42,643 nucleotides of DNA from Pseudomonadota bacterium (GTDB lineage Bacteria; Pseudomonadota; Gammaproteobacteria; Burkholderiales; Burkholderiaceae_B): contig JAEZBO010000134.1 of assembly GCA_023427085.1 (NCBI GenBank), positions 1 through 42,643 of the forward strand, read 5' to 3'. The notes beneath the pieces were generated by a model. It worked only from the letters and a program-made list of their open reading frames with translations. It was not told the origin of the DNA and made no database searches. Position numbers and translations under genes: made by a program. Within the stretch, counting starts at the first letter, position 1. Each line of letters begins with the position of its first letter. Below, one piece after another: positions 24,497 through 35,501 of this stretch.

Positions 24497-25678
24497 TCAG
24501 TCGCCGCGCCGCAGCGCCCAGGTCACCGCCAGCCAGACCGCCGCCAGCGCGGCGGCCGCGATGAAGACCCGGTCGGGGCCGCCATGGGTGGCCAGCCAGC
24601 CGCCCAGCAGGCCGCCCAGGAACAAGCCGGCCGACTGCGCGGTGTTGTACAGGCCCAGCGCCAGGCCCTTGTACTCGGGTGGTGCCATGCGCGACACCAG
24701 CGAAGGCTGCAGCGCCTCGAGCACGTTGAAGGCGACGAAGAAACCGGTCAGCGCCAGCGCCAGGCCGTAGAAGCCGTTGCTGGCCCACGGCAGCAGCGCA
24801 CAGACCAGCACCAGCCCGGCCACCGCCGCCCGCAGCGCCTGCGCATGCGCGCGGCGCTTTTCGGTCACGAAGATCAGCGGCACCATCAGGATGAAGGACC
24901 CGAAGATCACCGGCAGGTAGACCTGCCACAGCGACGCCACCGGCAGGCCGCCCAGCCGCGCCAACAGCCCCGGCGTCACGACGAACAAGGCGACCTGGAT
25001 CAGGTGCAGGCAGAACACGCCGAAGTTCAGCCGCAGCAGGTCGCGATGGCGCAGCACCGCGCCGGCCTGCGCGCGGTTCATCGACAGCGCGGCGCGCGGC
25101 ATCACCGGCACCCGGAACCACGCCACCACCATGCAGGCCACGCCCAGGCAGGCGATCGCCCAGAACAGGCCGGCCAGTCCGCCCCAGCCGACCAGCAGCG
25201 GCGCCAGCAGCAGCGACAGCGCAAACGACAGGCCGATCGAGGCGCCCACCATCGCCATCGCGCGCGTGCGCACCTCGGGACGGGTGGCGTCGGCGACCCA
25301 CGCGGTGATCGCCGCCGAGATCGCGCCGGCGCCCTGGATCGCCCGGCCGATGGTGATCCAGAAGACATCGTCGGCCAGCGCACAGACCACGCTGCCGGCC
25401 ACGAACAGCACCAGCCCGGCCATCACGACCGGCCGCCGTCCCCAACGGTCCGAGGCGATGCCGAACGGAATCTGCAGGAAGGCCTGCGTCAGCCCGTACA
25501 TGCCCAGCGCCAGCCCGACCCGCGCCGGATCGTCGCCGCCCGGCAACCCGGCCGCCGCCACCGCGAACACCGGCAGCAGCAGGAACAGGCCCAGCATGCG
25601 GCAGGCGAACAGGCTCGCCAACGCGACGCTGGCGCGGCGTTCGTCTGGGGTCATCCGGGGAGAGGAGGAATCCGGCAT
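24497..25678 (-). CDS. MFS transporter (drug/metabolite exporter)
   Basis: 393 residues, 12 predicted membrane helices. The loop-2 motif GIASDRWGRRPV (residues ~73-84) is the MFS signature, and FVTEKRRAHAQ lies in the central cytoplasmic loop. Resembles YajR/Bcr-type H+-coupled exporters; the substrate cannot be told. It is divergent from uvrA with 111 bases between starts, an arrangement common in Burkholderiales. ATG 25678 lacks a clear ribosome site; ATG 25654 is an alternative. Confidence 0.9.
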   Translation of the reverse strand: MPDSSSPRMTPDERRASVALASLFACRMLGLFLLLPVFAVAAAGLPGGDDPARVGLALGMYGLTQAFLQIPFGIASDRWGRRPVVMAGLVLFVAGSVVCALADDVFWITIGRAIQGAGAISAAITAWVADATRPEVRTRAMAMVGASIGLSFALSLLLAPLLVGWGGLAGLFWAIACLGVACMVVAWFRVPVMPRAALSMNRAQAGAVLRHRDLLRLNFGVFCLHLIQVALFVVTPGLLARLGGLPVASLWQVYLPVIFGSFILMVPLIFVTEKRRAHAQALRAAVAGLVLVCALLPWASNGFYGLALALTGFFVAFNVLEALQPSLVSRMAPPEYKGLALGLYNTAQSAGLFLGGLLGGWLATHGGPDRVFIAAAALAAVWLAVTWALRRGD

Positions 25679-25748
25679 CGAATGTTCTGCGCGCCGTCCG
25701 GGCAGGGCGGCGCAGGGTGGGTGGCGGCTTCCGACTGAGCCGGCGCGC

Positions 25749-25754
25749 TATAGT
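25749..25754 (+). promoter_or_regulatory. candidate -10 (TATAGT) of uvrA
   Basis: TATAGT 36 bases before the uvrA ATG. No good -35 at standard spacing and no LexA box seen in the gap. Confidence 0.35.
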
Positions 25755-25789
25755 ACCAAGTTGCCCTTCGAAACCGCCTATAGCTGCCG

Positions 25790-28711
<2,922 letters not shown>

Positions 28712-28729
28712 CGCGCCCGGCGCCTGGGC

Positions 28730-31138
28730 TCAGAACGCGACCGAGGTGGACAGCACCAGCGTGCGCGGCGAGCCGACCAGCAGGTTCTGCTGGTAGTAGT
28801 CCTTGTCGAAGGCGTTCTCGACATTGAGCCGGACCGTGACGGCCTTGCCGGCGACCTTGGTCTGGTAGCGCGCACCGAGGTCCCAGCGGTTCCAGGCCGG
28901 GATCCGCAGCGTGTTGGCGTTGTCCAGGTACTGCGCGCCGGTGTGGATGTACCGCACGCTCAACGCCAGTCCGGGCAACGTCGCGATCGACTTCTCGAGC
29001 TCCAGGTTCACGCGCGCGTAGGCCTGGTTCGGCGCCCGATTGCCCTGGTCGAGGCCGGCGGCGGTGCGCTGCAGCCGCGCATCGATCAGCGCGGCGCCGC
29101 CCAGCACGCGCCAGCCGGGCAGCGGCTCGCCGAACACGTTCAGTTCCAGGCCGGTGTTGCGCTGTTCGCCGTCGGCGCTGTAGACCAGCGTGGCCGGATC
29201 GAGCACGCCGCTGGGCCGACGGATCTCGAATACGCTGGCCACCAGGCCCAGGCGGTCCCAGTCGAACTTCACGCCGGCCTCGATCTGCTTGGACTTGAAA
29301 GGCGCGAAGCTTTCCCCGGCATTGATGGCGCCGGCCGGCGCCGAGCCGCCCGGGCTCAGGCCCTCGATATAGTTGCCATAGACCGCGAACGAAGGCGTGA
29401 CCTGCAGCATCACGCCGGCCATGGGCGTGGTGGCGGTGCGATCGTACGAAGAGATCCTGGCGCCCGAGGGATCGAAGGCATCGCTGCGAACCTGCTGGCG
29501 GCGCAGGCCCAGCGTGGTCTGCAGGCGGCCCTCGAGAAAGCTCAGCGTGTCCGACAAGGCGTAGCTCTCGAGCCGGCGTTCGCCGTTGAGCGGCGCGTCC
29601 GACGGCATGTCGAATACCGGGCGATCCACCCGTACCGGGTCATACAGGTTCGAGCTGAAGGACGAACCGACGAAGCCGCGCGTCATGCCGTCGGTGTTGT
29701 GCAGCCGGGTATAGGCGATGTTCCATTCGTGGCCGATCGCGCCAGTGTCGAGGTTGCCACGCAGGCCCACGTCCACGGTACGGGTCTCGTAGGGCGTGAC
29801 GAAGAACATCGGCGACACGTCGAGCGTGCCCTGGTCGTCGCTCAGCGCGGGCAAGGCCGTCAGGTAGTACTGATCGCTGCGGTTGCGTCCCGCCGCGGCA
29901 TAGGCGGTCACGCGATCGGACAGCCGGTACTCGGCGCGCGCGGCGACGATGCGTTCGCGCACGTCCGAGTACTCCCACGGCTGGATCCAGTTGAGCTTGC
30001 CCGACGGCACCCGTGGCACCTGCGTGACGCCCGCGCCCAGACTGGGGTTGAACCACTGCACGCCGCGCATGAGCTGCTGCTGGTGCATGGCGTCGAACTC
30101 CAGGCTCAGCCGCTCGCCCTGGTAATCGAGCGCCACCGCCAGCTGCTCGCTGCGCTCGCGCAGGTGATCGCGCGGGCCTTCGCCCTCGCCATAGGTGCCG
30201 TTCACGCGCACCCCGAAAGCCTGCTGCGCGCCGAAGCGCCGTCCGATGTCGAGATGGCCCATGCGCATCGAGTCACTGGCGTAGGTGGCGGTCGCCTGGG
30301 TGACGTCCTGGGCGCCGGCGCGCTTGGGCACGACCACGATCGCGCCGCCGACGCTGCCGAAGGTCAGCGCGCCGTTCAGGAAGGCATTGGGCCCCTTGAG
30401 CACGTCGATCCGCTCGAGGAACTGCGGCATGATGCGCCAGACCGGCGCAATGCCGGACAGGCCGTTGAACGACACCTCGGCACTCTCGAACCCGAAGCCC
30501 CGGATCGTAAATCCGTCGCCGATGGTATTGGCATTGGTATTGAGCCGCACCGACGGATCATTGTTGCCGACCACGTCGGCGACCGAACGGGCCTGCTGGT
30601 CCTCGATCCTTTGGCGCGTGTAGCTGGTGGCGCTGAACGGCGTCTGCATGTAATCGCGATCGCCCAGGATGCCCAGCCGCGCGCCGCGCGCCACCTGGCC
30701 GCCGGCATAGGGCTCGGGCAAGGCCGGTCCGGCGATGGCGCCGGTCACAGTGGCCACCGGCAACTGCGCCACGCCGCCCGCGGCCGGCGCGCCGCGCTGC
30801 AGCGTGTAGCTGCCATCGCCACGGCGGGCCAGCCGCAGTCCGGTGTCCGACAACAGCCGCGCAAACGCCTCATGGGCCTCGTAGCTGCCCTGCAGCCCCG
30901 CGGTGCGCAGGCCTTGCGTCAGCGCGGGATCGAACGAGAGCGCCAGTCCGGCCTGCACGGCCAGTTGCGACAGCGCCAGCTCGAGGGGACCGGGCGCGAC
31001 CGAGAAGGTCTGCACCCGTGCGCTGGCGCCGGCATCGGCGGCGTACGCCACCGGCGCGCCGGCCAGGGCCGCCAGGGCGGCCGACAGCCAGAGCACGCGG
31101 CAGCGCGCAGGCACGGATAGGAAACGGGAATACGGCAT
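28730..31138 (-). CDS. TonB-dependent siderophore receptor with STN signalling domain
   Basis: 802-residue outer-membrane transducer. ATG 31138 is preferred over an upstream one because GAGGAAG lies about six bases before it. Signal peptide 1-33 (AYA). Residues ~44-117 form the STN signalling domain (FSVAPGPLELALSQLAVQAG) that contacts FecR. The plug follows (GDGFTIRGFGFES, DVLKGPNAFLNG, GGAIVVVPKRA) and then a 22-strand barrel ending in the C-terminal Phe (LSTSVAF). The ligand is probably a ferric hydroxamate or similar siderophore by resemblance to FoxA/FhuA-type receptors, but it is not proven. The last gene of the fecI-fecR-receptor set; the 95-base gap before it may contain a sigma-dependent promoter, not identified. 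Confidence 0.93.
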   Translation of the reverse strand: MPYSRFLSVPARCRVLWLSAALAALAGAPVAYAADAGASARVQTFSVAPGPLELALSQLAVQAGLALSFDPALTQGLRTAGLQGSYEAHEAFARLLSDTGLRLARRGDGSYTLQRGAPAAGGVAQLPVATVTGAIAGPALPEPYAGGQVARGARLGILGDRDYMQTPFSATSYTRQRIEDQQARSVADVVGNNDPSVRLNTNANTIGDGFTIRGFGFESAEVSFNGLSGIAPVWRIMPQFLERIDVLKGPNAFLNGALTFGSVGGAIVVVPKRAGAQDVTQATATYASDSMRMGHLDIGRRFGAQQAFGVRVNGTYGEGEGPRDHLRERSEQLAVALDYQGERLSLEFDAMHQQQLMRGVQWFNPSLGAGVTQVPRVPSGKLNWIQPWEYSDVRERIVAARAEYRLSDRVTAYAAAGRNRSDQYYLTALPALSDDQGTLDVSPMFFVTPYETRTVDVGLRGNLDTGAIGHEWNIAYTRLHNTDGMTRGFVGSSFSSNLYDPVRVDRPVFDMPSDAPLNGERRLESYALSDTLSFLEGRLQTTLGLRRQQVRSDAFDPSGARISSYDRTATTPMAGVMLQVTPSFAVYGNYIEGLSPGGSAPAGAINAGESFAPFKSKQIEAGVKFDWDRLGLVASVFEIRRPSGVLDPATLVYSADGEQRNTGLELNVFGEPLPGWRVLGGAALIDARLQRTAAGLDQGNRAPNQAYARVNLELEKSIATLPGLALSVRYIHTGAQYLDNANTLRIPAWNRWDLGARYQTKVAGKAVTVRLNVENAFDKDYYQQNLLVGSPRTLVLSTSVAF

Positions 31139-31233
31139 GAAGAACTTCCTCGGCAAGGGATCGAAGCACAGTCGCTCTGGTCCTATGCCACGCGAGGCCG
31201 CGAAAAAGTGTCAGCGCGTGACCCGAAAGGAGT

Positions 31234-32196
31234 TCAGGACCGCGGCACCAGTTCGGTCCAGTAGCCGCCCAGGCGCGAAATCAGCGTCACCGGATAGGTG
31301 GCCGCGATCATGCGCAAGGCCTGGTCGGTATCGGCCAGCGGGTAGGCCCCCGAGACCTCGATGTGCGCCAGCCCGTCGGCGCAACGCAGCAGGCCGGGCC
31401 GATAGCGCGCGATCTCGCGCGCGAACTCGGGCAGGCTCATGCCGTAGGCCAGCAACATGCCGCGGGTCCAGGCGGCGGCGCCTTCGCTGCTGGCCCCCCA
31501 TGCCGGTGGCGCCGAGCCGCCGAAGACCAGCTGCTGGCCCGCCTGCACCACCACGCTGGGTGATTGCACCGGCTCGACCCGCACGGCGCCTTCGAACACG
31601 TCCAGCGTGGTCGCGGCATCGTCGCGCAGCACACGGAAGCGGGTGCCGAGCGCCTGCATGCGGCCATCACGCGTGGCGACCCGGAACGGACGCGGCTGCT
31701 CGCGCCGGTCGACCGCGGTCTGCACCAGGATTTCGCCAGTCATCAGTTCGACCAGGCGCTGCTGCGCGTCGAAACGCACGTCGACGGCACTGCGCGTGTT
31801 GAGCACCAGCGCGGAGCCGTCCTGCAGCTGCAGCGCGCGCACTTCGCCGGTCGCGGTCCGGTGCGCCGCCAGCCAACCGTCCTGCCGGACGTGGCGCCAA
31901 GCCACCCAGGCGGCCGGCCCTGCCAGCAACAGTCCCGCCAGCACCGCCCGCCTGCCGGCCGCGGGGCGGCTGCGACACAGCGCCTGCGTCGCCACGTCGG
32001 TCGGCAGGCGCCCGATCACATCGGACAGTCGCTCGGCGTAGCGCCATGCGCGCGCATGGTCGGGATGGCTGGCGATCCAGGCCTGCAAGGCCTGCTGCTG
32101 CGCGGCATCGCCACGCTGCTCGCCCAGGCGCACCAGCCAGTCGGCGGCCTGCTCGAGCACGGCCGGATCGAGCGGCCGCGCGCCGGCCTCAGTCAT
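31234..32196 (-). CDS. FecR-family anti-sigma/sigma regulator
   Basis: 320-residue inner-membrane protein that passes the siderophore signal from the receptor to the sigma factor. N-terminal cytoplasmic domain (DUF4880-like, residues ~10-57, QAWIASHPDHARAWRYAERL), one membrane segment at ~84-100 preceded by Arg82-Arg83, then the periplasmic FecR domain (HRTATGEVRALQLQDGSALV, VATRDGRMQALGTRFRV) and a C-terminal STN-interacting domain. The ATG overlaps the sigma gene by 8 bases, so translation is coupled. Confidence 0.95.
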   Translation of the reverse strand: MTEAGARPLDPAVLEQAADWLVRLGEQRGDAAQQQALQAWIASHPDHARAWRYAERLSDVIGRLPTDVATQALCRSRPAAGRRAVLAGLLLAGPAAWVAWRHVRQDGWLAAHRTATGEVRALQLQDGSALVLNTRSAVDVRFDAQQRLVELMTGEILVQTAVDRREQPRPFRVATRDGRMQALGTRFRVLRDDAATTLDVFEGAVRVEPVQSPSVVVQAGQQLVFGGSAPPAWGASSEGAAAWTRGMLLAYGMSLPEFAREIARYRPGLLRCADGLAHIEVSGAYPLADTDQALRMIAATYPVTLISRLGGYWTELVPRS

Positions 32197-32689
32197 GGCT
32201 GGCCAGCGACGCCAGGCAGGCGAGGAAGGCGCGTTTGACGTGGCGCTTGACGGTGGCCAGCGACAGGCCCAGGCGCTCGGCGACCTCGGGGTAGGTCAGG
32301 CCCTCGATCTGAGCCAGCAGAAAGGCCTGCCGCGCCTGCGCCGGCAGGCCGTCGAGCAGCGCATCGATCTCGTGCAGGGCCTCGAGCACCAGCGCGTGTT
32401 CCTCTTCGGAGCGCATCCAGGACACCGGCAAGGCGGCCAGCGCCTGCAGGTAGGCCTGTTCGAGCTGCTGGCGCCGCCGCCAGTTGCTCAGCACCCCCTT
32501 GGCCACCGTGGTCAGGTAGGCTCGCGGCTCGCGCAGCTCTGGCGGCCGCCGGGCCACCAGGATACGCAGGAAGGTATCCTGCGCCAGGTCCGCGGCCCAT
32601 TGGCTATCCCCCAGCCGCGACGTCAGCCAGCGCTGCAGCCAGCCGTGGTGGTGCTGATAGAGGATCTGGACCTGTTCGGGGGCGGGCAC
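32189..32689 (-). CDS. ECF sigma factor, FecI type
   Basis: 166 residues. Sigma region 2 (WLTSRLGDSQWAADLAQDTF near residues 21-40) and region 4 HTH (LTYPEVAERLGLSLATVKRH near 131-150) with the short linker of FecI-like sigmas. It should direct RNA polymerase to the receptor gene when its FecR partner reports ferric siderophore. Start GTG at 32689; GAGAGG lies about ten bases upstream. The promoter upstream overlaps a Fur box, so the sigma is made only under low iron. Confidence 0.95.
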   Translation of the reverse strand: MPAPEQVQILYQHHHGWLQRWLTSRLGDSQWAADLAQDTFLRILVARRPPELREPRAYLTTVAKGVLSNWRRRQQLEQAYLQALAALPVSWMRSEEEHALVLEALHEIDALLDGLPAQARQAFLLAQIEGLTYPEVAERLGLSLATVKRHVKRAFLACLASLASHD

Positions 32690-32743
32690 GGGCGGGGCCT
32701 CTCGCGCCAGCGCGCCGGGCAGGCTGGCAAGAATTTATTTATT

Positions 32744-32762
32744 GATAATGGTTTTCATTTTA
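32744..32762. promoter_or_regulatory. Fur box
   Basis: GATAATGGTTTTCATTTTA matches the 19-base GATAATGATAATCATTATC consensus at 14 positions. It overlaps the -10 of the fecI-like promoter and may also affect the divergent glutathione S-transferase gene. Confidence 0.85.
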
Positions 32763-32786
32763 TAAACAGCGGCATAACAGGGTCAA
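32759..32786 (-). promoter_or_regulatory. sigma-70 promoter of the fecI-fecR operon
   Basis: On the minus strand TTGACC (32786-32781), a 16-base spacer and TATAAA (32764-32759), 5/6 matches each. The -10 lies inside the Fur box, giving a textbook iron-repressed promoter about 70 bases before the GTG start. Confidence 0.8.
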
Positions 32787-32853
32787 TGCTTGCATGCGCG
32801 CACACAACGCCTGCAACATGGCCACGACTCGCCCGCCCCGAAGGAACGCCTCC

Positions 32854-33543
32854 ATGTACACGCTGATCATCGGCAACAAGAACTACTCGTCCTGGTCTTT
32901 CCGGCCGTGGCTGGCGCTGCGCGCCGCCGGCATCGCCTTCGAGGAACGCCGGCTGGGACTGTGCACGCCCGAGTTCCACCAGGCGCTCAGCCGCATCAGC
33001 CCGGCCGGCTTGGTGCCGGTGCTGGTCGACCAGGGCTTCGCGGTCTGGGACACGCTGGCGATCTGCGAATACGCCGCCGAACGGCATCCGCAGGCGCAGC
33101 TATGGCCGGCCGCGCCGCGCGCGCGGGCCCGCGCCCGTTCGCTGGCGGCGCAGATGCACAGCGGCTTCGGCGCGCTGCGCCAGGCCATGCCGATGAACGT
33201 GGAGGCGCACCTGCCCGGCATCGCCTTCCCGCAGGACGCGCTGCAGGACGTCAGCCGCATCCAGGCGATCTGGCACGACACGCTGGCCGAATTCGGCCAG
33301 GGCGGTTCGCACGCCGGCGCGGCCGCGCCCGGTCCCTTCCTGTTCGGTGCATTCAGCATCGCCGATGCCTTCTATGCGCCGGTGATCAGCCGCTTCCAGA
33401 CCTACGGCGTGCAGGCGGCTGGCGCGGTGCGCGACTACATGGACGCGGTGATCGCGCTGCCGGCCTACCAGCAGTGGTGCACCGAGGCGCGCGCCGAAGG
33501 CACCTTCGTGCCCGAAGACGAGCCGTACCGCACGCAGCGCTAG
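32854..33543 (+). CDS. glutathione S-transferase family protein
   Basis: 229 residues. N-terminal thioredoxin-like domain starting MYTLIIGNKNYSSWSFRPWL, with the Ser/Tyr-rich site where glutathione's thiol is activated; PAGLVPVLVDQGFAVWDTLA (~53-72) with cis-Pro and the Glu/Asp-Ser-type binding region. C-terminal all-helical domain from ~90, ending FGAFSIADAFYAPVI, the GST folding motif (SxxD). ATG 32854 with AAGGA about nine bases upstream; the frame is open further up but that part is not protein-like. Divergent from the iron operon; the shared gap contains the Fur box. Confidence 0.9.
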   Translation: MYTLIIGNKNYSSWSFRPWLALRAAGIAFEERRLGLCTPEFHQALSRISPAGLVPVLVDQGFAVWDTLAICEYAAERHPQAQLWPAAPRARARARSLAAQMHSGFGALRQAMPMNVEAHLPGIAFPQDALQDVSRIQAIWHDTLAEFGQGGSHAGAAAPGPFLFGAFSIADAFYAPVISRFQTYGVQAAGAVRDYMDAVIALPAYQQWCTEARAEGTFVPEDEPYRTQR

Positions 33544-33583
33544 GCCGCCGCGACGGCGCGCCAGGCATCTTCAGCGCAGGGCA

Positions 33584-34264
33584 TCAATCGAGGATGCCGG
33601 CCTTGCCCAGCGTATCGGCCGCCGCCGCATTGCAGCTGCCGGCGCGGCCCTGCTGCAGCGCGCAGACCTGCGCGCCCTGCTGATCCCATACCGCGTACAG
33701 CTTGCCCGGCGCCTGGTCGCGGCCCGGCAGGTTGCGGCCGTCCCATTTGCCCCAGCTCACCTGCGCCTGCGGTTCGGCCGCGCAGCGGCGGCCCAGTTGT
33801 TTGTCGCAGGCCGTGAAGGCGGCCTGCAAGGCGGCCAGTTCGGTCGGATAACCGCACACCATGCCTTGCGACGGCGACGAGGCGTCGCCGACCCGCACCG
33901 AGGCGACCCAGTTGGCGGCGCACAGCGCCAGCACCGTCACCGACGGATCGGTGCCCGGGCGGCCGGCGCCGCGTGCGCGGCGCACCAGCTCGGGCACGTC
34001 GTCCTGCTTGAGCGTGTCGACGAACGACAGCTGGCAGCCGCCGCCCGGTTCGCAGACCTGCACGATGGCGAGCCGGTTGGGGCCTTCGATGTTGCCGTGC
34101 ACCGTCATCGGCGTGCCGGTGGGATTGGGCGGCGGCGCAGGATCGGTCTGCGCCGATGCGCCATGGGTCAGGCCGAAGCCGAACAGGACGGCCAGCGCGG
34201 CGGCGCTGGCCTTGAACCCGGGACGGCGCGTGCGCGGCGCGGCACGGAAATCAGCTGGGGGCAT
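33584..34264 (-). CDS. exported Cys-rich protein of unknown function
   Basis: 226 residues; not recognised. GGAGG four bases before ATG 34264 fixes the start. Signal peptide ends near residue 38 (GASAQT). The mature part begins with a Pro-rich linker and has eight cysteines (two in CEPGGGC, then single ones in LCAANW, MVCGYP, ACDKQ, RRCAAE, QVCALQ, GSCNAA), which would form four disulfides in the periplasm. The central pattern CGYPTELAALQAAFTACDKQ loosely resembles DUF4189-type secreted proteins, too weak to call. It follows dgt by 28 bases in the same direction, so it may be the last gene of the aroK-aroB-dgt run. Confidence 0.8.
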   Translation of the reverse strand: MPPADFRAAPRTRRPGFKASAAALAVLFGFGLTHGASAQTDPAPPPNPTGTPMTVHGNIEGPNRLAIVQVCEPGGGCQLSFVDTLKQDDVPELVRRARGAGRPGTDPSVTVLALCAANWVASVRVGDASSPSQGMVCGYPTELAALQAAFTACDKQLGRRCAAEPQAQVSWGKWDGRNLPGRDQAPGKLYAVWDQQGAQVCALQQGRAGSCNAAAADTLGKAGILD

Positions 34265-34292
34265 AGGTCCTCCGAAAGCGGGAAGCGTCGGC

Positions 34293-35459
34293 TCAGGGCT
34301 CGTCCATGTCGAAGACACGCTTGTGCTCGCGGATCGCATAACGATCGGTCATGCCGGCGATGTAGTCGGCGATCGCGCGGGCCTGCTCGGTATGGCCGAT
34401 GCGGCGGTAGTCCGGCGGCAGCAGGCGCGGCTCGTCCTGGAAGGCCGAGAACAGTTCTCGAACGATACGCCGGGCCTTGCCGGTCATGCGCATCACTTTG
34501 TAATGGCGGTAGAGCCGTTCGAACAGGAAGCGCTTGAGCGCATCGGCCTGGCGCCGCACCGGCTCGGAGAAACCGGCCAGCGCCGGCGCCTGGCGCACCG
34601 CGTCGGCGCTGCGCGGATCGTGCTCGGCGATGCGCGCGGCGGTGGTCGTGGTCAGGTCGGTGATCAGCGTGTTGATCATGCGCCGGATCGTCTCGGAGGT
34701 CAGCCGGCGCGCCGGCAGGCCCGGGTACTCGGCCTGCACCGCGTCGTAGTGGCGCGCGAAGATCTCGACCTCGCGCAGCGCCTCGAGCGTCAGCAGCCCC
34801 GAGCGCAGGCCGTCGTCGATGTCGTGGTTGTTGTAGGCGATCTCGTCGGCCAGGTTGGCCAGCTGCGCCTCGAGCGAGGGCTGGCTGCGTTCGAGAAAGC
34901 GCCGGCCGACTTCGCCCAGCTGGCGCGCGTGCGCGGCCGAACAATGCTTGAGGATGCCCTCGCGTGTCTCGAAGCACAGGTTCAGGCCATTGAACGCGGC
35001 GTAGCGCTCTTCGAGTTCGTCGACCACGCGCAGGCTCTGCAGGTTGTGCTCGAAGCCGCCGGCCTGCGGCGCGCGCTCGCGCATGCAGGCGTTCAGCTCG
35101 TCCTGGCCGGCATGGCCGAACGGCGTATGGCCCAGGTCGTGCGCCAGCGCGATGGCTTCGATCAGGTCTTCGTTCAGGCGCAGGCTGCGCGCCAGCGTGC
35201 GGGCGATCTGCGCGACCTCGAGGCTGTGCGTGAGGCGGGTGCGGAACAGGTCGCCTTCGTGGTTGACGAAGACCTGGGTCTTGTACTCGAGCCGCCGGAA
35301 TGCGTTGGCGTGGATGATGCGGTCGCGGTCGCGCTGGAATTCGCTGCGATTGCCCGGCGCGTCCTCGCGATGGCGGCGGCCGCGGGTCGAGGCCGGATCG
35401 CAGGCGTAGGGGGCCAGCCCCCCCGTCGTGTCGATCCGGGCGGCAGGGGTGGCGGTCAT
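34293..35459 (-). CDS. dgt: deoxyguanosinetriphosphate triphosphohydrolase-like HD protein
   Basis: 388 residues. HD-domain phosphohydrolase that hydrolyses dNTPs (typically dGTP) to deoxynucleoside and triphosphate. Metal ligands: His78 (TRLTHSLEV), His107-Asp108 (LAHDLGHTPF) and an Asp in IAYNNHDIDDG. FRRLEYKTQVF (54-64) is the conserved N-terminal motif. Length matches the short dGTPase-like class rather than the 505-residue E. coli Dgt. ATG 35459 with AGGA upstream; 42 bases after aroB, as part of the same run. Confidence 0.93.
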   Translation of the reverse strand: MTATPAARIDTTGGLAPYACDPASTRGRRHREDAPGNRSEFQRDRDRIIHANAFRRLEYKTQVFVNHEGDLFRTRLTHSLEVAQIARTLARSLRLNEDLIEAIALAHDLGHTPFGHAGQDELNACMRERAPQAGGFEHNLQSLRVVDELEERYAAFNGLNLCFETREGILKHCSAAHARQLGEVGRRFLERSQPSLEAQLANLADEIAYNNHDIDDGLRSGLLTLEALREVEIFARHYDAVQAEYPGLPARRLTSETIRRMINTLITDLTTTTAARIAEHDPRSADAVRQAPALAGFSEPVRRQADALKRFLFERLYRHYKVMRMTGKARRIVRELFSAFQDEPRLLPPDYRRIGHTEQARAIADYIAGMTDRYAIREHKRVFDMDEP

Positions 35460-35501
35460 GGTCTGTCCTAGTTCAGTGCAACGCGGCGCGCGGCGGATGG
35501 G

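Noticed and set aside
25679..25789. LexA (SOS) box upstream of uvrA
   Set aside because: No CTGT-N8-ACAG motif in the gap; none upstream of ssb either.
28943..31120. 725-codon open frame on the + strand
   Set aside because: Antisense shadow of the TonB receptor, with composition typical of shadow frames.
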